A stretch of 64,000 nucleotides of DNA from CAIVVT01 sp052145115 (GCA_052145115.1 JBKQPG010000035.1:1-64000); one strand, 5' to 3'; shown: positions 8,013 to 19,720, counted from the first letter of the stretch. A program made the numbers and translations. Notes: generated from the letters alone by a model not told the origin.

Positions 8013-9932
8013 ATGCCGGCGTTGACGGTCCGCAAGTTCTTCGCTAGAAATGGCCCGCTGGCCGGCGCGCATCCCAACTACGAGTTCCGCGCCGGACAAC
8101 TGCAGATGGCGCTGGCGGTGGAAAAGGCGCTCGACGATAAGCGGCACCAGATAGTCGAGGCCGGCACGGGCACGGGCAAGACGCTGGCGTACCTGCTGCC
8201 GGCGTTACTGTCGGGCCGGCGGGTGGTGATCTCCACCGGCACCAAGAATCTGCAGGAGCAACTGTTCTACAAGGACATCCCGTTCCTGGAGCAGTTCTTT
8301 CCGGGCGGCATCAAGGCGTGCCTGATGAAGGGGCGGGCGAATTACCTGTGCCGCCAGAAGCTGTACGACGCCGAGAAGGAGCCGATTCTGGAGGGCCTGG
8401 AGGAGGTCTCCGACTTCGCCATCATCCGCGAGTGGGAAAAGACCACCGAGACGGGCGACCGGGCGTCGATCAAGGAGCTGACGGAAGGGAGCACGGCGTG
8501 GCCGAAGCTGGATGCGCGGCGCGAGACGTGCACGGGTTCGAAGTGCCCGCAATTCGACCGCTGCTTCATCACCGGGATGCACATGCGGGCGATGGAAAGC
8601 GACCTGATCGTGGTGAATCACCACCTATTTTTCGCGGACCTGGCGGTGAAAGAAGAGGAATTCGGCGGCATCATTCCCGAATATGGCGCGGCGATCCTGG
8701 ATGAAGCGCATGACATCGAGGACGTGGCCGGGCAGTACTTCGGGCTGACGGTCAGCAACTTCCAGGTGGAGGATCTGCGGCGCGACATCCACATGGTGGC
8801 GCGGCGGAAGGAGGTCCTGAGCGCCGACCTGGACCAGATGCTGACGCTGCTGGCCGACCACTCGGACCGATTCTTCTGGCTGTTCCCGGCGACCGAGGGG
8901 CGGACGGGCTACGACGACCAGGACGCGTTGATCGAGCGGCATGGCGACACGTACCGCGGATTCCTGGCGGTGCTGGAGATGCTGGCGGCGCACGTGTCGA
9001 CGATCCGCAACGCGCCGGAGGAGTTCGTGGCGCTGCACCGGCGGCTGCTGGAGCTGGGCGAACGGTTGCGGCGCTGGATGGAGCCCGACGATTCGGCGAC
9101 GGTTTACTTCATCGAGCGGCGCGGCCGCGGCATCTATCTTCAGGCCACGCCGATCGACGTGTCGAAGATCCTGCGCGAGAAACTGTTTGCCGTGATTCCG
9201 ACGGTGGTGCTGACTTCGGCGACGCTGGCGGTGGGGGAGAACTTCGAGTTCCTGCGCTCGCGGCTGGGCGTGGAGGACGCGCGAGAGCTGATCGTGCCGA
9301 GCCACTTCGACTACGCCTCGCAGTGCCTGCTGTACGTGCCGGCGCACCTGCCGGACGTGCGCAGCCGCGAGTTTGTGGGCGCGGCGGCGGAGGAGATACT
9401 GGAGATCCTGAAACACACCCGCGGGCGGGCCTTCGTGCTGTTCACGAGCCACCAGCAGATGCGGACCATCCAGACCCGGGTGGAGCCGCTGCTCGACTAT
9501 CCGGTGCTGCTGCAGGGCACGGCGCCGCAGCGGATTCTGCTGGAGACTTTCCGCGGCACGCCGCACTGCGTCCTGTTTGCCACATCGTCGTTCTGGCAGG
9601 GCGTGGACGTGCAGGGCGACCAGTTGAGCTGCGTTATCATTGATAAATTGCCTTTCGCGGTGCCGAGCGATCCGGTGGTGGAGGCGCGCATCCGGGCGTT
9701 GAAGGAGGCGGGCGGAAACCCGTTTGTCGACTACCAGGTGCCGCAGGCCGCGATTGCGCTGAAACAGGGTTTTGGGCGGCTGATCCGCAGCCGCGGCGAC
9801 CGGGGCGTGCTGGTGCTGCTGGACAATCGCATCACGCGCCAGCGCTACGGACGGATTTTTTTCGACAGCCTCCCGCCATACCGCTTTACGACGGACGTGC
9901 ACGAGGTGGAAGAGTTCTTTGCGCATGTTTGA
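8013..9932 (+). CDS. DinG-type ATP-dependent DNA helicase
   Basis: This is a superfamily 2, XPD-like 5'-3' helicase, a DinG/YoaA relative of 639 residues. It has Walker A EAGTGTGKT (49-57), Walker B DEAH (230-233) and four cysteines (113, 173, 178, 184) in the Fe-S cluster pattern of the family. The C-terminal motifs are ATSSFWQGVDVQGD and GFGRLIRSRGDRG. There is no exonuclease domain. It starts 9 bp after the C26 gene and overlaps queD by 8 bp, so the three are probably one operon. Confidence 0.93.
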   Translation: MPALTVRKFFARNGPLAGAHPNYEFRAGQLQMALAVEKALDDKRHQIVEAGTGTGKTLAYLLPALLSGRRVVISTGTKNLQEQLFYKDIPFLEQFFPGGIKACLMKGRANYLCRQKLYDAEKEPILEGLEEVSDFAIIREWEKTTETGDRASIKELTEGSTAWPKLDARRETCTGSKCPQFDRCFITGMHMRAMESDLIVVNHHLFFADLAVKEEEFGGIIPEYGAAILDEAHDIEDVAGQYFGLTVSNFQVEDLRRDIHMVARRKEVLSADLDQMLTLLADHSDRFFWLFPATEGRTGYDDQDALIERHGDTYRGFLAVLEMLAAHVSTIRNAPEEFVALHRRLLELGERLRRWMEPDDSATVYFIERRGRGIYLQATPIDVSKILREKLFAVIPTVVLTSATLAVGENFEFLRSRLGVEDARELIVPSHFDYASQCLLYVPAHLPDVRSREFVGAAAEEILEILKHTRGRAFVLFTSHQQMRTIQTRVEPLLDYPVLLQGTAPQRILLETFRGTPHCVLFATSSFWQGVDVQGDQLSCVIIDKLPFAVPSDPVVEARIRALKEAGGNPFVDYQVPQAAIALKQGFGRLIRSRGDRGVLVLLDNRITRQRYGRIFFDSLPPYRFTTDVHEVEEFFAHV

Positions 9933-10308
9933 ATTGCGAGTGGAGCACAGCTTTCCGGCCGGCCACGCGCTGCGCGGCCATCCCGGCAAGTGCGCCAACG
10001 TGCATGGCCACAACTACCGGGTGCAGGTGGCGGTGGAAGGGCCGCGGCTGAACGAGATCGGGCTGTTGATGGATTTCAGCGACCTGAAGCAGGCCTTGCG
10101 CGCGGTGTGCGAGCCGCTGGATCACGCATTTCTCAACGATCTGCCCGCGTTCCAGGAAGTGAACCCCAGCGCGGAGAACGTGGCGCGCTACATCTATGAA
10201 GAAGTCAGCCGGCTGCTCGGCGAGCGGCTGAGCGCGGCTGGGCTGCGGCTGACCGAGGCGGTGGTGCAGGAGACGGATACCGCCTGGGCCGTGTACCGGC
10301 CGGAGTAA
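9925..10308 (+). CDS. queD: 6-carboxytetrahydropterin synthase / 6-pyruvoyl-tetrahydropterin synthase family
   Basis: QueD makes 6-carboxy-5,6,7,8-tetrahydropterin from dihydroneopterin triphosphate in queuosine synthesis. The 127-residue protein has the Zn ligands His14, His27 and His29 (HSFPAGHALRG, NVHGHNY), catalytic Cys23, and the C-terminal acidic motif VVQETDTAWAVY. ATG 9925 overlaps the helicase stop codon by 8 bp. No queC/queE/queF is adjacent, so a biopterin-type role cannot be excluded. Confidence 0.9.
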   Translation: MFELRVEHSFPAGHALRGHPGKCANVHGHNYRVQVAVEGPRLNEIGLLMDFSDLKQALRAVCEPLDHAFLNDLPAFQEVNPSAENVARYIYEEVSRLLGERLSAAGLRLTEAVVQETDTAWAVYRPE

Positions 10309-10387
10309 GAGCGTAACGGCTAAGCTATCGCGGCGTTACTGGCTGGCGCGCTGGCCGGAGCCGGAAAGCGGTTGCAATCATCAGCAT

Positions 10388-10978
10388 CTACATCCGCGGC
10401 GGGCACGGCGGCAAATCCGCCTTGATCGCATCCAATTGCTTGGCGAACCGCGCCAGTTCGCACTGCACCTGGGCATCGAGTTGACGGCGCAGGGCGGTCT
10501 GCATAGCTGGCAGTGCCGTGAGGATCGCCTGGACGTGCTCATCTGTCACCTCGAGTGGCGCCACCCGGCCTTCCACGCGAATCTGCAACGCGCCCGCCGG
10601 ACGCGCCCGCGGCCCCAACGGATGACGCAATTGCCGTCGTGCCGGACCTGGCAGGTCGAGCGCGGCCTGCACGGTCGCCTGCACCACAGGCACGGGCTCA
10701 GTGTGCGCCACGACCACTGCCGCGGGCGGAGCCGGGCTTGCGGCCGGGGCCAGCGGCGGCGTTGCGGGTTGCGACCGGGACAGCAGGATGTCGAACCGGA
10801 ATTCGTCTGCTGTCAATGACTTCGCGGGGTCAGCACGCCGCACCGGAGGCTTCGCCGCGGCCGCGGTGCGCGAGCCCGCGCCGAGCCACAATCCCACTCC
10901 GCCAGCCAGAATCAACAGGATCAGGCGGAAGGCCAATGATCCGGGCAACCGCCCGCCGGCGCTTTTTGGGGTATCCAT
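10388..10978 (-). CDS. Hypothetical single-span membrane protein, Pro/Ala-rich
   Basis: I do not recognise a family for this 196-residue protein. One membrane segment (FRLILLILAGGVGLWLGAG, about 17-35) is followed by an Ala/Pro-rich periplasmic stretch. A C-terminal part looks helical (EHVQAILTALPAMQTALRRQ). The start ATG 10978 is preceded by AGAGGG at a good spacing, which supports it as a gene. It could be the last gene of the TlpA-DsbD-alpha-glycosyltransferase group, after a 97-bp gap. Confidence 0.6.
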   Translation of the reverse strand: MDTPKSAGGRLPGSLAFRLILLILAGGVGLWLGAGSRTAAAAKPPVRRADPAKSLTADEFRFDILLSRSQPATPPLAPAASPAPPAAVVVAHTEPVPVVQATVQAALDLPGPARRQLRHPLGPRARPAGALQIRVEGRVAPLEVTDEHVQAILTALPAMQTALRRQLDAQVQCELARFAKQLDAIKADLPPCPPRM

Positions 10979-11075
10979 TGCAGTCCCTCTGTCAGCTAAG
11001 ACGACGCGGCGAGGCCGAAGGTTGGCACGAAGTGACGGGATAGCTCTAAAGAGTAGTTGCGGCCGAACCTACGCC

Positions 11076-11909
11076 TTATTCACGCACGGCCCCAGGCGCG
11101 CTGAGAAGTGCCAGTCCGGCCTGAAGCACATCCGCGGCTAATGGTGAAACCAGGGCCCTCACGGCAGCCCCGCGCGGCACCCAGAGGCGTGGATCGCTGG
11201 CCTGGAAGACGACCACGCTCCGGATGCCGCAGGCCGCGGCCAAGTGGCTGATTCCACTGTCATTGCCTAGATATAAAGCAGCCGTGCTCAACCACTCTTT
11301 GACGCCCTCCAAGGTCTCGAAGCGGCGCGCCCCGGCAAGCGCCTCCTCGGGACCCGCACACCACTCGACGGCTAGCCCCGTTTGCTCCTGGAGCCGTTCC
11401 GCGACCTGGCGGAAAGAGGTCAAGGGCCAGTTCTTGCGCGGGCTGCCGCTGAAGGGGTGGATGGCGATGATTCGCGTCCCGGCAGTGTCACGGCACGGGG
11501 CCGGAATCCTCGGGAGCCCGCCCACCTCGGCTCCAACCTGTTGTAAATAAAAGTCCACAGCGTGGCAGCCGGTCCCTTGCGGCGGTATCGCCGCCAGCAG
11601 CCGGGCGCGCACTCCCGCTGCTTCGAGCGACGCGCGAAACTCGGGCCGCGCCGCCCCGTACCAGGAAACGACTTCCTCAAACGAGCGTAGCCGTTCGATC
11701 AACCGAGCTGGCGGATCGATCTCCAGCAGGTCCAGTTGAACCTCGGCAAAGGAGCGGGCCGGCGCGAGGTGCGCCACCAGAGGGAGGTTGCGGGCGGGCG
11801 CCCAGATCTCGGCCTCCACGCCCGGCTCGCCGTGGCACAGATGCTCCAACGCGGGCAGGCTGACAATGGTGTCGCCGATGCCGCCGGGGCGGATCACCAG
11901 GCGCCGCAT
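11076..11909 (-). CDS. Glycosyltransferase family 9 (heptosyltransferase-like)
   Basis: This resembles ADP-heptose:LPS heptosyltransferases, which build the lipopolysaccharide inner core. The 277-residue protein begins MRRLVIRPGGIGDTIVSLPA, the family N-terminal nucleotide-sugar motif. It has HPFSGSPRKNWP mid-protein and the C-terminal GNDSGISHLAAACGIRSVVVF. At 277 residues it is shorter than the usual 320-350. ATG 11909 is chosen over an upstream extension that lacks similarity. It lies 20 bp after the DsbD-alpha-like gene. Confidence 0.85.
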   Translation of the reverse strand: MRRLVIRPGGIGDTIVSLPALEHLCHGEPGVEAEIWAPARNLPLVAHLAPARSFAEVQLDLLEIDPPARLIERLRSFEEVVSWYGAARPEFRASLEAAGVRARLLAAIPPQGTGCHAVDFYLQQVGAEVGGLPRIPAPCRDTAGTRIIAIHPFSGSPRKNWPLTSFRQVAERLQEQTGLAVEWCAGPEEALAGARRFETLEGVKEWLSTAALYLGNDSGISHLAAACGIRSVVVFQASDPRLWVPRGAAVRALVSPLAADVLQAGLALLSAPGAVRE

Positions 11910-11929
11910 GGGTTGGGGTCCCGGCGCCG

Positions 11930-12403
11930 CTACTCCACCAGCAGCGGCACTTTCACAACGATGTTCTTCGGAGGCAGGCACATCTTGTCGTTGCAGGCCT
12001 GGTAGCGCAGTTTCCCGGTGAGCAGCCCCGGGCCTGGGGTCGCGCCGGCGGCGCGTTTGAACTGGGTGACAATCTCGAAGTTGCCGGTAAATAAGGAGAG
12101 CGGCTTGTCGCTGAAATCGGACTTTTCGAGCAACGGCTTAGGAAACGACACCGCTACCACCTCCACGGCGCCCGAGTCCCAGCTCAGCCGCAAGGGGATC
12201 AGGTATTCGTCATTTGGCTTGTCGCTGTTGACGTGGTAGCCCGGCTCCACGGCCAGCTTCAGGCTGTGTTCGACGCCGCCCGTCCGTGGCACCCTCAAAC
12301 GCGCCGGCGGGGAAACCGTCAGCACGCCCGCCGCCTGCGCCCACAGCGTCGCGCCGGCCATCGCCAGCAGTGCACCGCTAAGCCCGAAGTTCCTGAGTTG
12401 CAT
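11930..12403 (-). CDS. Free-standing DsbD N-terminal (DsbD-alpha) domain protein
   Basis: This 157-residue exported protein has a signal peptide ending near LWAQA. It then matches the periplasmic DsbD alpha domain, including LTGKLRYQACNDKMCLPP, where the two cysteines form the thiol/disulfide pair. No membrane domain and no C-terminal thioredoxin domain follow. In full-length DsbD this domain passes electrons to periplasmic acceptors. The 21-bp gap to the upstream TlpA-like gene suggests that they work together. Confidence 0.87.
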   Translation of the reverse strand: MQLRNFGLSGALLAMAGATLWAQAAGVLTVSPPARLRVPRTGGVEHSLKLAVEPGYHVNSDKPNDEYLIPLRLSWDSGAVEVVAVSFPKPLLEKSDFSDKPLSLFTGNFEIVTQFKRAAGATPGPGLLTGKLRYQACNDKMCLPPKNIVVKVPLLVE

Positions 12404-12424
12404 GCCCGTCGTTGCTCTTCCCGA

Positions 12425-13030
12425 TCACTTTCCATCGGCCGCCGGCCATTGCTGCCGGTCGGTGGCGACATGATCGTCGACCAGCAGAAGACTCTCGATT
12501 TCGTCCTTGTAGTCGCTCTTGCCGAGCAGTCCCACGTGCACGTCGGCCACGCGGCCCTGGCGGTCGATGATGAACGTCGTGGGCAGCGACTCGATGCCCT
12601 CGCCGCCGCCGTACAACTGCTCAATCTCAGGCGACCCCACGGCCACGCGGTAGTTCATCTGCCGCCGTTCGACGTACGGCTTCACCACTGCCCAGCCATC
12701 GTCATCCAACGCGATGCCGAGCACGGCGAAGCCGCGGTCCTTGTAAGTGCGTTCGAATTCGGCGAACCACGGGATCTCGATTTTGCACGGTCCGCACCAG
12801 GTGGCCCAGAAATTCAGCAGCACCACTTTGCCTTTGTAGTCCGAAAGGCGGAACATCTGGCCGTTGGCGTCCTTGAGCTGGAAATCCGGGGCCGGCTTGC
12901 GCTTTTCGGCCGGTTTCACGGAACTGGCGGCTTCGGCGCGCGAGCTGCCCGACGAGCAGCCACTCAGGGCCAAGATCAGGCCCGCCAGCACCACGGCGGC
13001 AGCCGGGCTGCCCAGGACGCGGAATTGCAT
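12425..13030 (-). CDS. TlpA/ResA-type thioredoxin-fold lipoprotein
   Basis: This is a membrane-anchored periplasmic thiol-disulfide oxidoreductase of 201 residues. The lipobox LALSGC sits near residue 24. The redox-AhpC/TSA-type domain holds the active-site WCGPC in VLLNFWATWCGPCKIEIP, the cis-Pro loop SLPTTFIID, and the substrate-loop GIALDDDG. ATG 13030 places the signal peptide at the N-terminus. The likely role is reduction of cytochrome c apoproteins or of the neighbouring DsbD-alpha protein. Confidence 0.92.
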   Translation of the reverse strand: MQFRVLGSPAAAVVLAGLILALSGCSSGSSRAEAASSVKPAEKRKPAPDFQLKDANGQMFRLSDYKGKVVLLNFWATWCGPCKIEIPWFAEFERTYKDRGFAVLGIALDDDGWAVVKPYVERRQMNYRVAVGSPEIEQLYGGGEGIESLPTTFIIDRQGRVADVHVGLLGKSDYKDEIESLLLVDDHVATDRQQWPAADGK

Positions 13031-13189
13031 GCGCGGGTTGAACTCCAAACTGAATTGTACCAATCCGCCTGCTCAGGCCCTTCGTCCCGGTGATCGTGCA
13101 TTTTCGGGGCCAGGCGCTATCTGGGGTCGGCACGCGAAGGAGGCGCCTGGTTCCGGCCTTGCGGGCGTTCGTGCCGGCGCGGCTGTGTC

Positions 13190-16189
<3,000 letters not shown>

Positions 16190-16828
16190 CGTTTGGCCCG
16201 CCTGTCAATTCGCGGTACAGCCACGCCCTGGCGGTGCTCCAGTCGCGCATCACGGTGACGGGGGAAACCTTCAGCACCTCTGCCGTCTCCTTCACGCTGA
16301 GTCCGCCAAAGAAACGCATTTCGACGACCTGCACTTTGCGCGGATCCAGCCGCGCCAGCGCGTTCAGCGCGTCGTCCAGCGCCACCAGGTCCGTAGCACG
16401 GCCGCTGTCCACCACGGCCGCCTTTTCCAGCGAGACCTGCTGCAGGTCCCCTCCGCGCTTCAGGTTATGGCGCCGCGCATGCTCGACCAGAATACGCCGC
16501 ATCAACTGCGCCGAGACCGCGAAAAAATGCGCGCGGTCCTGCCATTGCATGCGCCTGTAATCCACCAGCCGCATGTAGGCCTCATTCACCAGCGCCGTTG
16601 CCTGCAGGCTGTGGCCGGGGCGCTCGCCTGCCATGTAGCGCCGTGCCAGCCGGTGCAGCTCGTCATAAACGACGGGCGTCAGCTTTTCCAGCGCGCCCTG
16701 GTCCCCGCCGCTCCAGGCGCGCAGCAGTTGGCTTACGTCACCCGCAGCCCCCGCATCGGGTTGTGCCGGCCTCTGCATCGCCTATTGGCTGGATTATAGC
16801 GCCGCGTGATAGTTTCCTGGGGCATTCT

Positions 16829-16848
16829 GCGCCTATCTGAATAGGCGC
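16829..16848. promoter_or_regulatory. Perfect 8-bp inverted repeat between sigma factor and exported-protein genes
   Basis: GCGCCTAT-CTGA-ATAGGCGC lies 50 bp upstream of the sigma factor start and 37 bp upstream of the divergent small exported protein. It could be an operator for a dimeric regulator or a 5'-UTR hairpin of the plus-strand gene. No T-run follows. Confidence 0.5.
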
Positions 16849-16885
16849 ATCCCGCGCCTGATTGAAAGAAAAGAGGAGATTCACT

Positions 16886-17311
16886 ATGAAGAACAAAGCT
16901 TTCGCGACGTTAGGTCTACTGACGTTGCTCGCAACAGTTTCGGCGTTTGGCCAATCGGGCCCGACGGCGAACATCCCGTTCGAATTCCACGTTGGAAACA
17001 CCGTCATGCCCGCCGGTCAGTACGAGGTGCTCCAGAACGCCTACAGGATGCCGGACGTGCTGGTTCTCCAGTGCGGGGCCGGCAAGAGTCTCGTGACCGT
17101 GTCTATCCTCACGCACAAGGTCGGCAACTACGAAGCGCGCAACGAGGGCAAACTCGTGTTCAACAAGTACGGCGAGACGTACTTCCTTTCCGCCGTTTGG
17201 CCGGCCAGCGGCGCGGGAAGCGCCTTGCCCACATCCAAGAGCGAACGGGAAACCACCCTTCGCGCCGCACTGCCGCCAACGACCCAGGTCGTGCTTCTCG
17301 CCCGGCGCTAA
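16886..17311 (+). CDS. Small exported protein, acidobacterial-type, unknown function
   Basis: This 141-residue protein has a clear signal peptide (AFATLGLLTLLATVSAFGQ). A compact beta-rich domain follows, including NIPFEFHVGNTVMPAGQYEV and VFNKYGETYFLSAVW. The pattern of a protein entering with IPFEFHVG is recurrent in Acidobacteriota, but I know no function. The ATG at 16886 has AGAGGAG 8 bp upstream, so the in-frame upstream TTG is rejected. A strong terminator follows the stop codon. Divergence from the ECF sigma gene suggests that it could be its target. Confidence 0.85.
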   Translation: MKNKAFATLGLLTLLATVSAFGQSGPTANIPFEFHVGNTVMPAGQYEVLQNAYRMPDVLVLQCGAGKSLVTVSILTHKVGNYEARNEGKLVFNKYGETYFLSAVWPASGAGSALPTSKSERETTLRAALPPTTQVVLLARR

Positions 17312-17331
17312 CGCCGGCGTTAACGACTCTG

Positions 17332-17363
17332 ACGGCCCGGATGCCCGAGGGCGTCCGGGCCGT
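17332..17363 (+). terminator. Rho-independent-like terminator after the exported-protein gene
   Basis: A 14-bp stem (ACGGCCCGGATGCC pairing with GGCGTCCGGGCCGT, with one G-T pair) closes on a CGAG loop. It is followed by CGCACTTTCTCC, a weakly T-rich tail. It begins 21 bp after the stop codon at 17311. Confidence 0.7.
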
Positions 17364-17479
17364 CGCACTTTCTCCACCCGCGATCGCCCAGAGTGCCGGC
17401 GGTTCCTTTGGAGGTTCCCCTCCGGAAGGCGCCGGTGGCCGGTAAATGGCGTAACCGGAAACTGGCCGGTGCCCTCTCC

Positions 17480-18109
17480 TCAGATGCGCAGGCCCTCGGG
17501 ATGCCGCGCCACGAGTGCTGCGAACCAGGCCCGGCGCGCCCGGCCCCAGCGCGCCGCGAGCGTGAACTCGTCGTGCTCGCCTGCTCCCGCGTAAGCCCAC
17601 GCCGCCGTGTCGCAAAAGCTCTCGCAGGCGTACTCGCTCCAGCGCCGGCCGGCAAAGGGACCGCCTGCGGCAACCAGCGCGCGTTTGCGCCATTCCGCCG
17701 ACCAGCCCAGCTCGCCGCGCGCGCGGCGCCGGATTTCGGCCTGCAGGAGCGCTCCCCAAGAGCGGCGCTCCTGGTTGGACAATCGGACCCAGGCGAAGTG
17801 GAACAGCTCGTGCACCAGGATGCGGCTCAACTCGGCCGGCTGGCGGAGCAGTTCGGCATCGAAGATCATCCGGCGTTGGCGGATGTGGCTGGCGGCGTGG
17901 ACTACAGTTGCCGCCACCCGCGCCGGACCCGCCCCGGCGAGCAGGCGGCCGCGCCAGGCGTGCAGGCCGGGCTGCCACTCAACGTCCAGACCCGGGCCGA
18001 GCAAGGGCGGCACGGCGCCCAGACGCGGCGCTACTTCTTTTCCGCCAAACCGAAGTAGGCCGGGGAGTTGATCTCGGGCTTGACTTCCTTCTGCAGCTTG
18101 TCCAGCCAT
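17480..18109 (-). CDS. HExxH metalloprotease-like protein
   Basis: This 209-residue protein of unknown family carries SRILVHELFHFAWVRL, with His100-Glu101 and His104 forming an HExxH zinc motif. A possible third ligand lies in RRWSEYACESFCDTAAW, about 60 residues later. No signal peptide is evident. The start is uncertain: ATG 18109 overlaps the upstream parvulin gene by 79 bp, and a later GTG is possible. Proteolytic activity is inferred from the motif only. Confidence 0.72.
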   Translation of the reverse strand: MAGQAAEGSQARDQLPGLLRFGGKEVAPRLGAVPPLLGPGLDVEWQPGLHAWRGRLLAGAGPARVAATVVHAASHIRQRRMIFDAELLRQPAELSRILVHELFHFAWVRLSNQERRSWGALLQAEIRRRARGELGWSAEWRKRALVAAGGPFAGRRWSEYACESFCDTAAWAYAGAGEHDEFTLAARWGRARRAWFAALVARHPEGLRI

Positions 18110-19008
18110 TGCATCAATTGTTCCTGCCCCATCTTGGTCATGATCTCCGAGCGCAAATCCTGCTGGGTTGGATCGACTAGCTCCAACACCTTGAAAATGT
18201 AAAACTTGCCAGGCAGGCGGACGGGATGGGTCAGCTCTCCCGCCTTGGTCATGAAGATGGCCGTCTTAATCTCCCGGTTGAGGGTGTTGTCCTCGGGACG
18301 CATGAGCGGGAATTGGCCGCCCTTGTCCTTCGTAGTGGCGTCGTCGGAGTACTTCTTGGCCAGTTCGTCGAAGGCTTCGCCGGCCCGCACGCGCTTCTGG
18401 ATGTCGTCGATGAGATCCTGCGCCTCCTTGACGGTCCGCGCTTTTTCGCCTTCCTTCGGGATCCCGCCCCAAATTACCTGAATCCCCAGCACGCGAGCGC
18501 GTTTGTATTGATCCTTGTGAGCTTCGAACCACTTGGCCATGTCGGCGTCATTGGCCTTGGGCGAGTTGGTGCGGACATCGATGTAGGCCTGAGCCAGGAA
18601 CTGCAGAATGTTGTACTCCAGGCGCTGCCGGAAGGGCTCGCGCTGGTCGACGCCGTCCTCCTTGGCCAGCGTGGCGAGGCGGGTCATCAGGGCGTATTGA
18701 TTCAGCCAGGCCTGGCGGTCGCGCCGGTAGTTGGTTTGCGGGCCGGGCGGCAGATTGCGGATCAGGGCGTCGAAGTCGCTCTTGGTCCAGGCCTTGCCCT
18801 CAATGGTCGCGACGACGGTGTCGGGGGGGATGGCGGCGGCAGTCGGAGACATGGCCAGCGGCTGCGCAGCGGGAGTGGCTGGCGCGGGGGCCGGCGGGTT
18901 GCCGGGTGCGGCAACCGGCGGTTGAGCGGGCGGCGCGGGCGGTGGAGAGGCGGGAGCCTGGGCCAGCGCGGAAACAGTGAAAATGGTCAGGATGAGTAGC
19001 GGTTTCAT
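18031..19008 (-). CDS. Periplasmic peptidyl-prolyl isomerase (SurA/PpiC parvulin type)
   Basis: This is a foldase for exported proteins. The 325-residue protein has a signal peptide (MKPLLILTIFTVSALAQA) and a long Pro/Ala-rich spacer (about 20-70). A SurA-like N-terminal helical region and a parvulin domain follow (about 190-295: RVLGIQVIWGG, DELAKKYSDDATTKDKGGQF, LTHPVRLPGKFYIFKVLEL). ATG 19008 is chosen so that the signal peptide is N-terminal. It is divergent from the epimerase gene with only 33 bp between them. Confidence 0.88.
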   Translation of the reverse strand: MKPLLILTIFTVSALAQAPASPPPAPPAQPPVAAPGNPPAPAPATPAAQPLAMSPTAAAIPPDTVVATIEGKAWTKSDFDALIRNLPPGPQTNYRRDRQAWLNQYALMTRLATLAKEDGVDQREPFRQRLEYNILQFLAQAYIDVRTNSPKANDADMAKWFEAHKDQYKRARVLGIQVIWGGIPKEGEKARTVKEAQDLIDDIQKRVRAGEAFDELAKKYSDDATTKDKGGQFPLMRPEDNTLNREIKTAIFMTKAGELTHPVRLPGKFYIFKVLELVDPTQQDLRSEIMTKMGQEQLMQWLDKLQKEVKPEINSPAYFGLAEKK

Positions 19009-19041
19009 GGGTGTCAAATTGAATGGTAACATGCGGTTGAA

Positions 19042-19683
19042 GTGCGACCGCTGCGCCTGGACGTGTCCCTCTGGTCGGCCGATCTGGCCCAACTGGGCGC
19101 GGAGATCCGGCGGCTGGAACCGTTCGCCGATTCCTTTCACTTTGACGCAGCGGACGGGCATTTTGTCCCGAACCTGCTGTTCTTTCCCGATCTGGTGGCG
19201 CGGCTGAGGGAACTAACCAAGACCGAATTCCACCTGCACCTCATGGCCACCCGGCCGCTGGACCTGCTGAGCGCGTTTCTGGAGGCCGGAGTGGACCGCG
19301 TCACGGTTCCGCTGGAATGCGGCAAGCGGGCGAGGCAGGTGCTGGAGGCGCTGGCCGGGCGGGGCCGAAAGGCGGGCCTTTCGATCGCCCTGGATACGCC
19401 GGCGGCGGCGCTGCGCGATGTGCTGCCGCTGCTGGACACGGTGGTGGTGATGGGTACCGAGGCGGGTGTGAAGGGGCAGGGCGCGGACCCGCGGGTGTAT
19501 GACCGCATTGCGGCCGTGAAACGGCTGGCCGGCGAGCGGATTTGCGTAACGGCCGACGGCGGAATCCGGCGCGAGACGGTGGCAGGGCTGCGCCAGGCCG
19601 GGGCCGATGCCATCGTGCCGGGTTCGCTGGTGTGTCGGGCGGAAGACTTGCCGGCGACGGTTGAGTGGCTCAAGAGCCTGTGA
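19042..19683 (+). CDS. Ribulose-phosphate 3-epimerase family protein
   Basis: This is a TIM-barrel epimerase of the pentose-phosphate type, 213 residues from a GTG start. It shows DVSLWSADLAQLGAEI, the metal/catalytic FHFDAADGHFVPN, HLHLMATRPLD, and the phosphate-binding ADGGIRRETV. The usual N-terminal PSILSADF is altered to VSLWSADL and the His-X-Asp motif to HFDAADGHF. A related sugar-phosphate substrate such as allulose-6-phosphate is therefore possible. Confidence 0.83.
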   Translation: MRPLRLDVSLWSADLAQLGAEIRRLEPFADSFHFDAADGHFVPNLLFFPDLVARLRELTKTEFHLHLMATRPLDLLSAFLEAGVDRVTVPLECGKRARQVLEALAGRGRKAGLSIALDTPAAALRDVLPLLDTVVVMGTEAGVKGQGADPRVYDRIAAVKRLAGERICVTADGGIRRETVAGLRQAGADAIVPGSLVCRAEDLPATVEWLKSL

Positions 19684-19720
19684 GACTTAGGTTGGAAGAG
19701 CGACAGAGGCGCGCCGGAGA

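Noticed and set aside
8625..10013. Long minus-strand frame opposite the DinG-type helicase
   Set aside because: The composition is typical of antisense GC-rich DNA, while the plus strand has complete helicase motifs.
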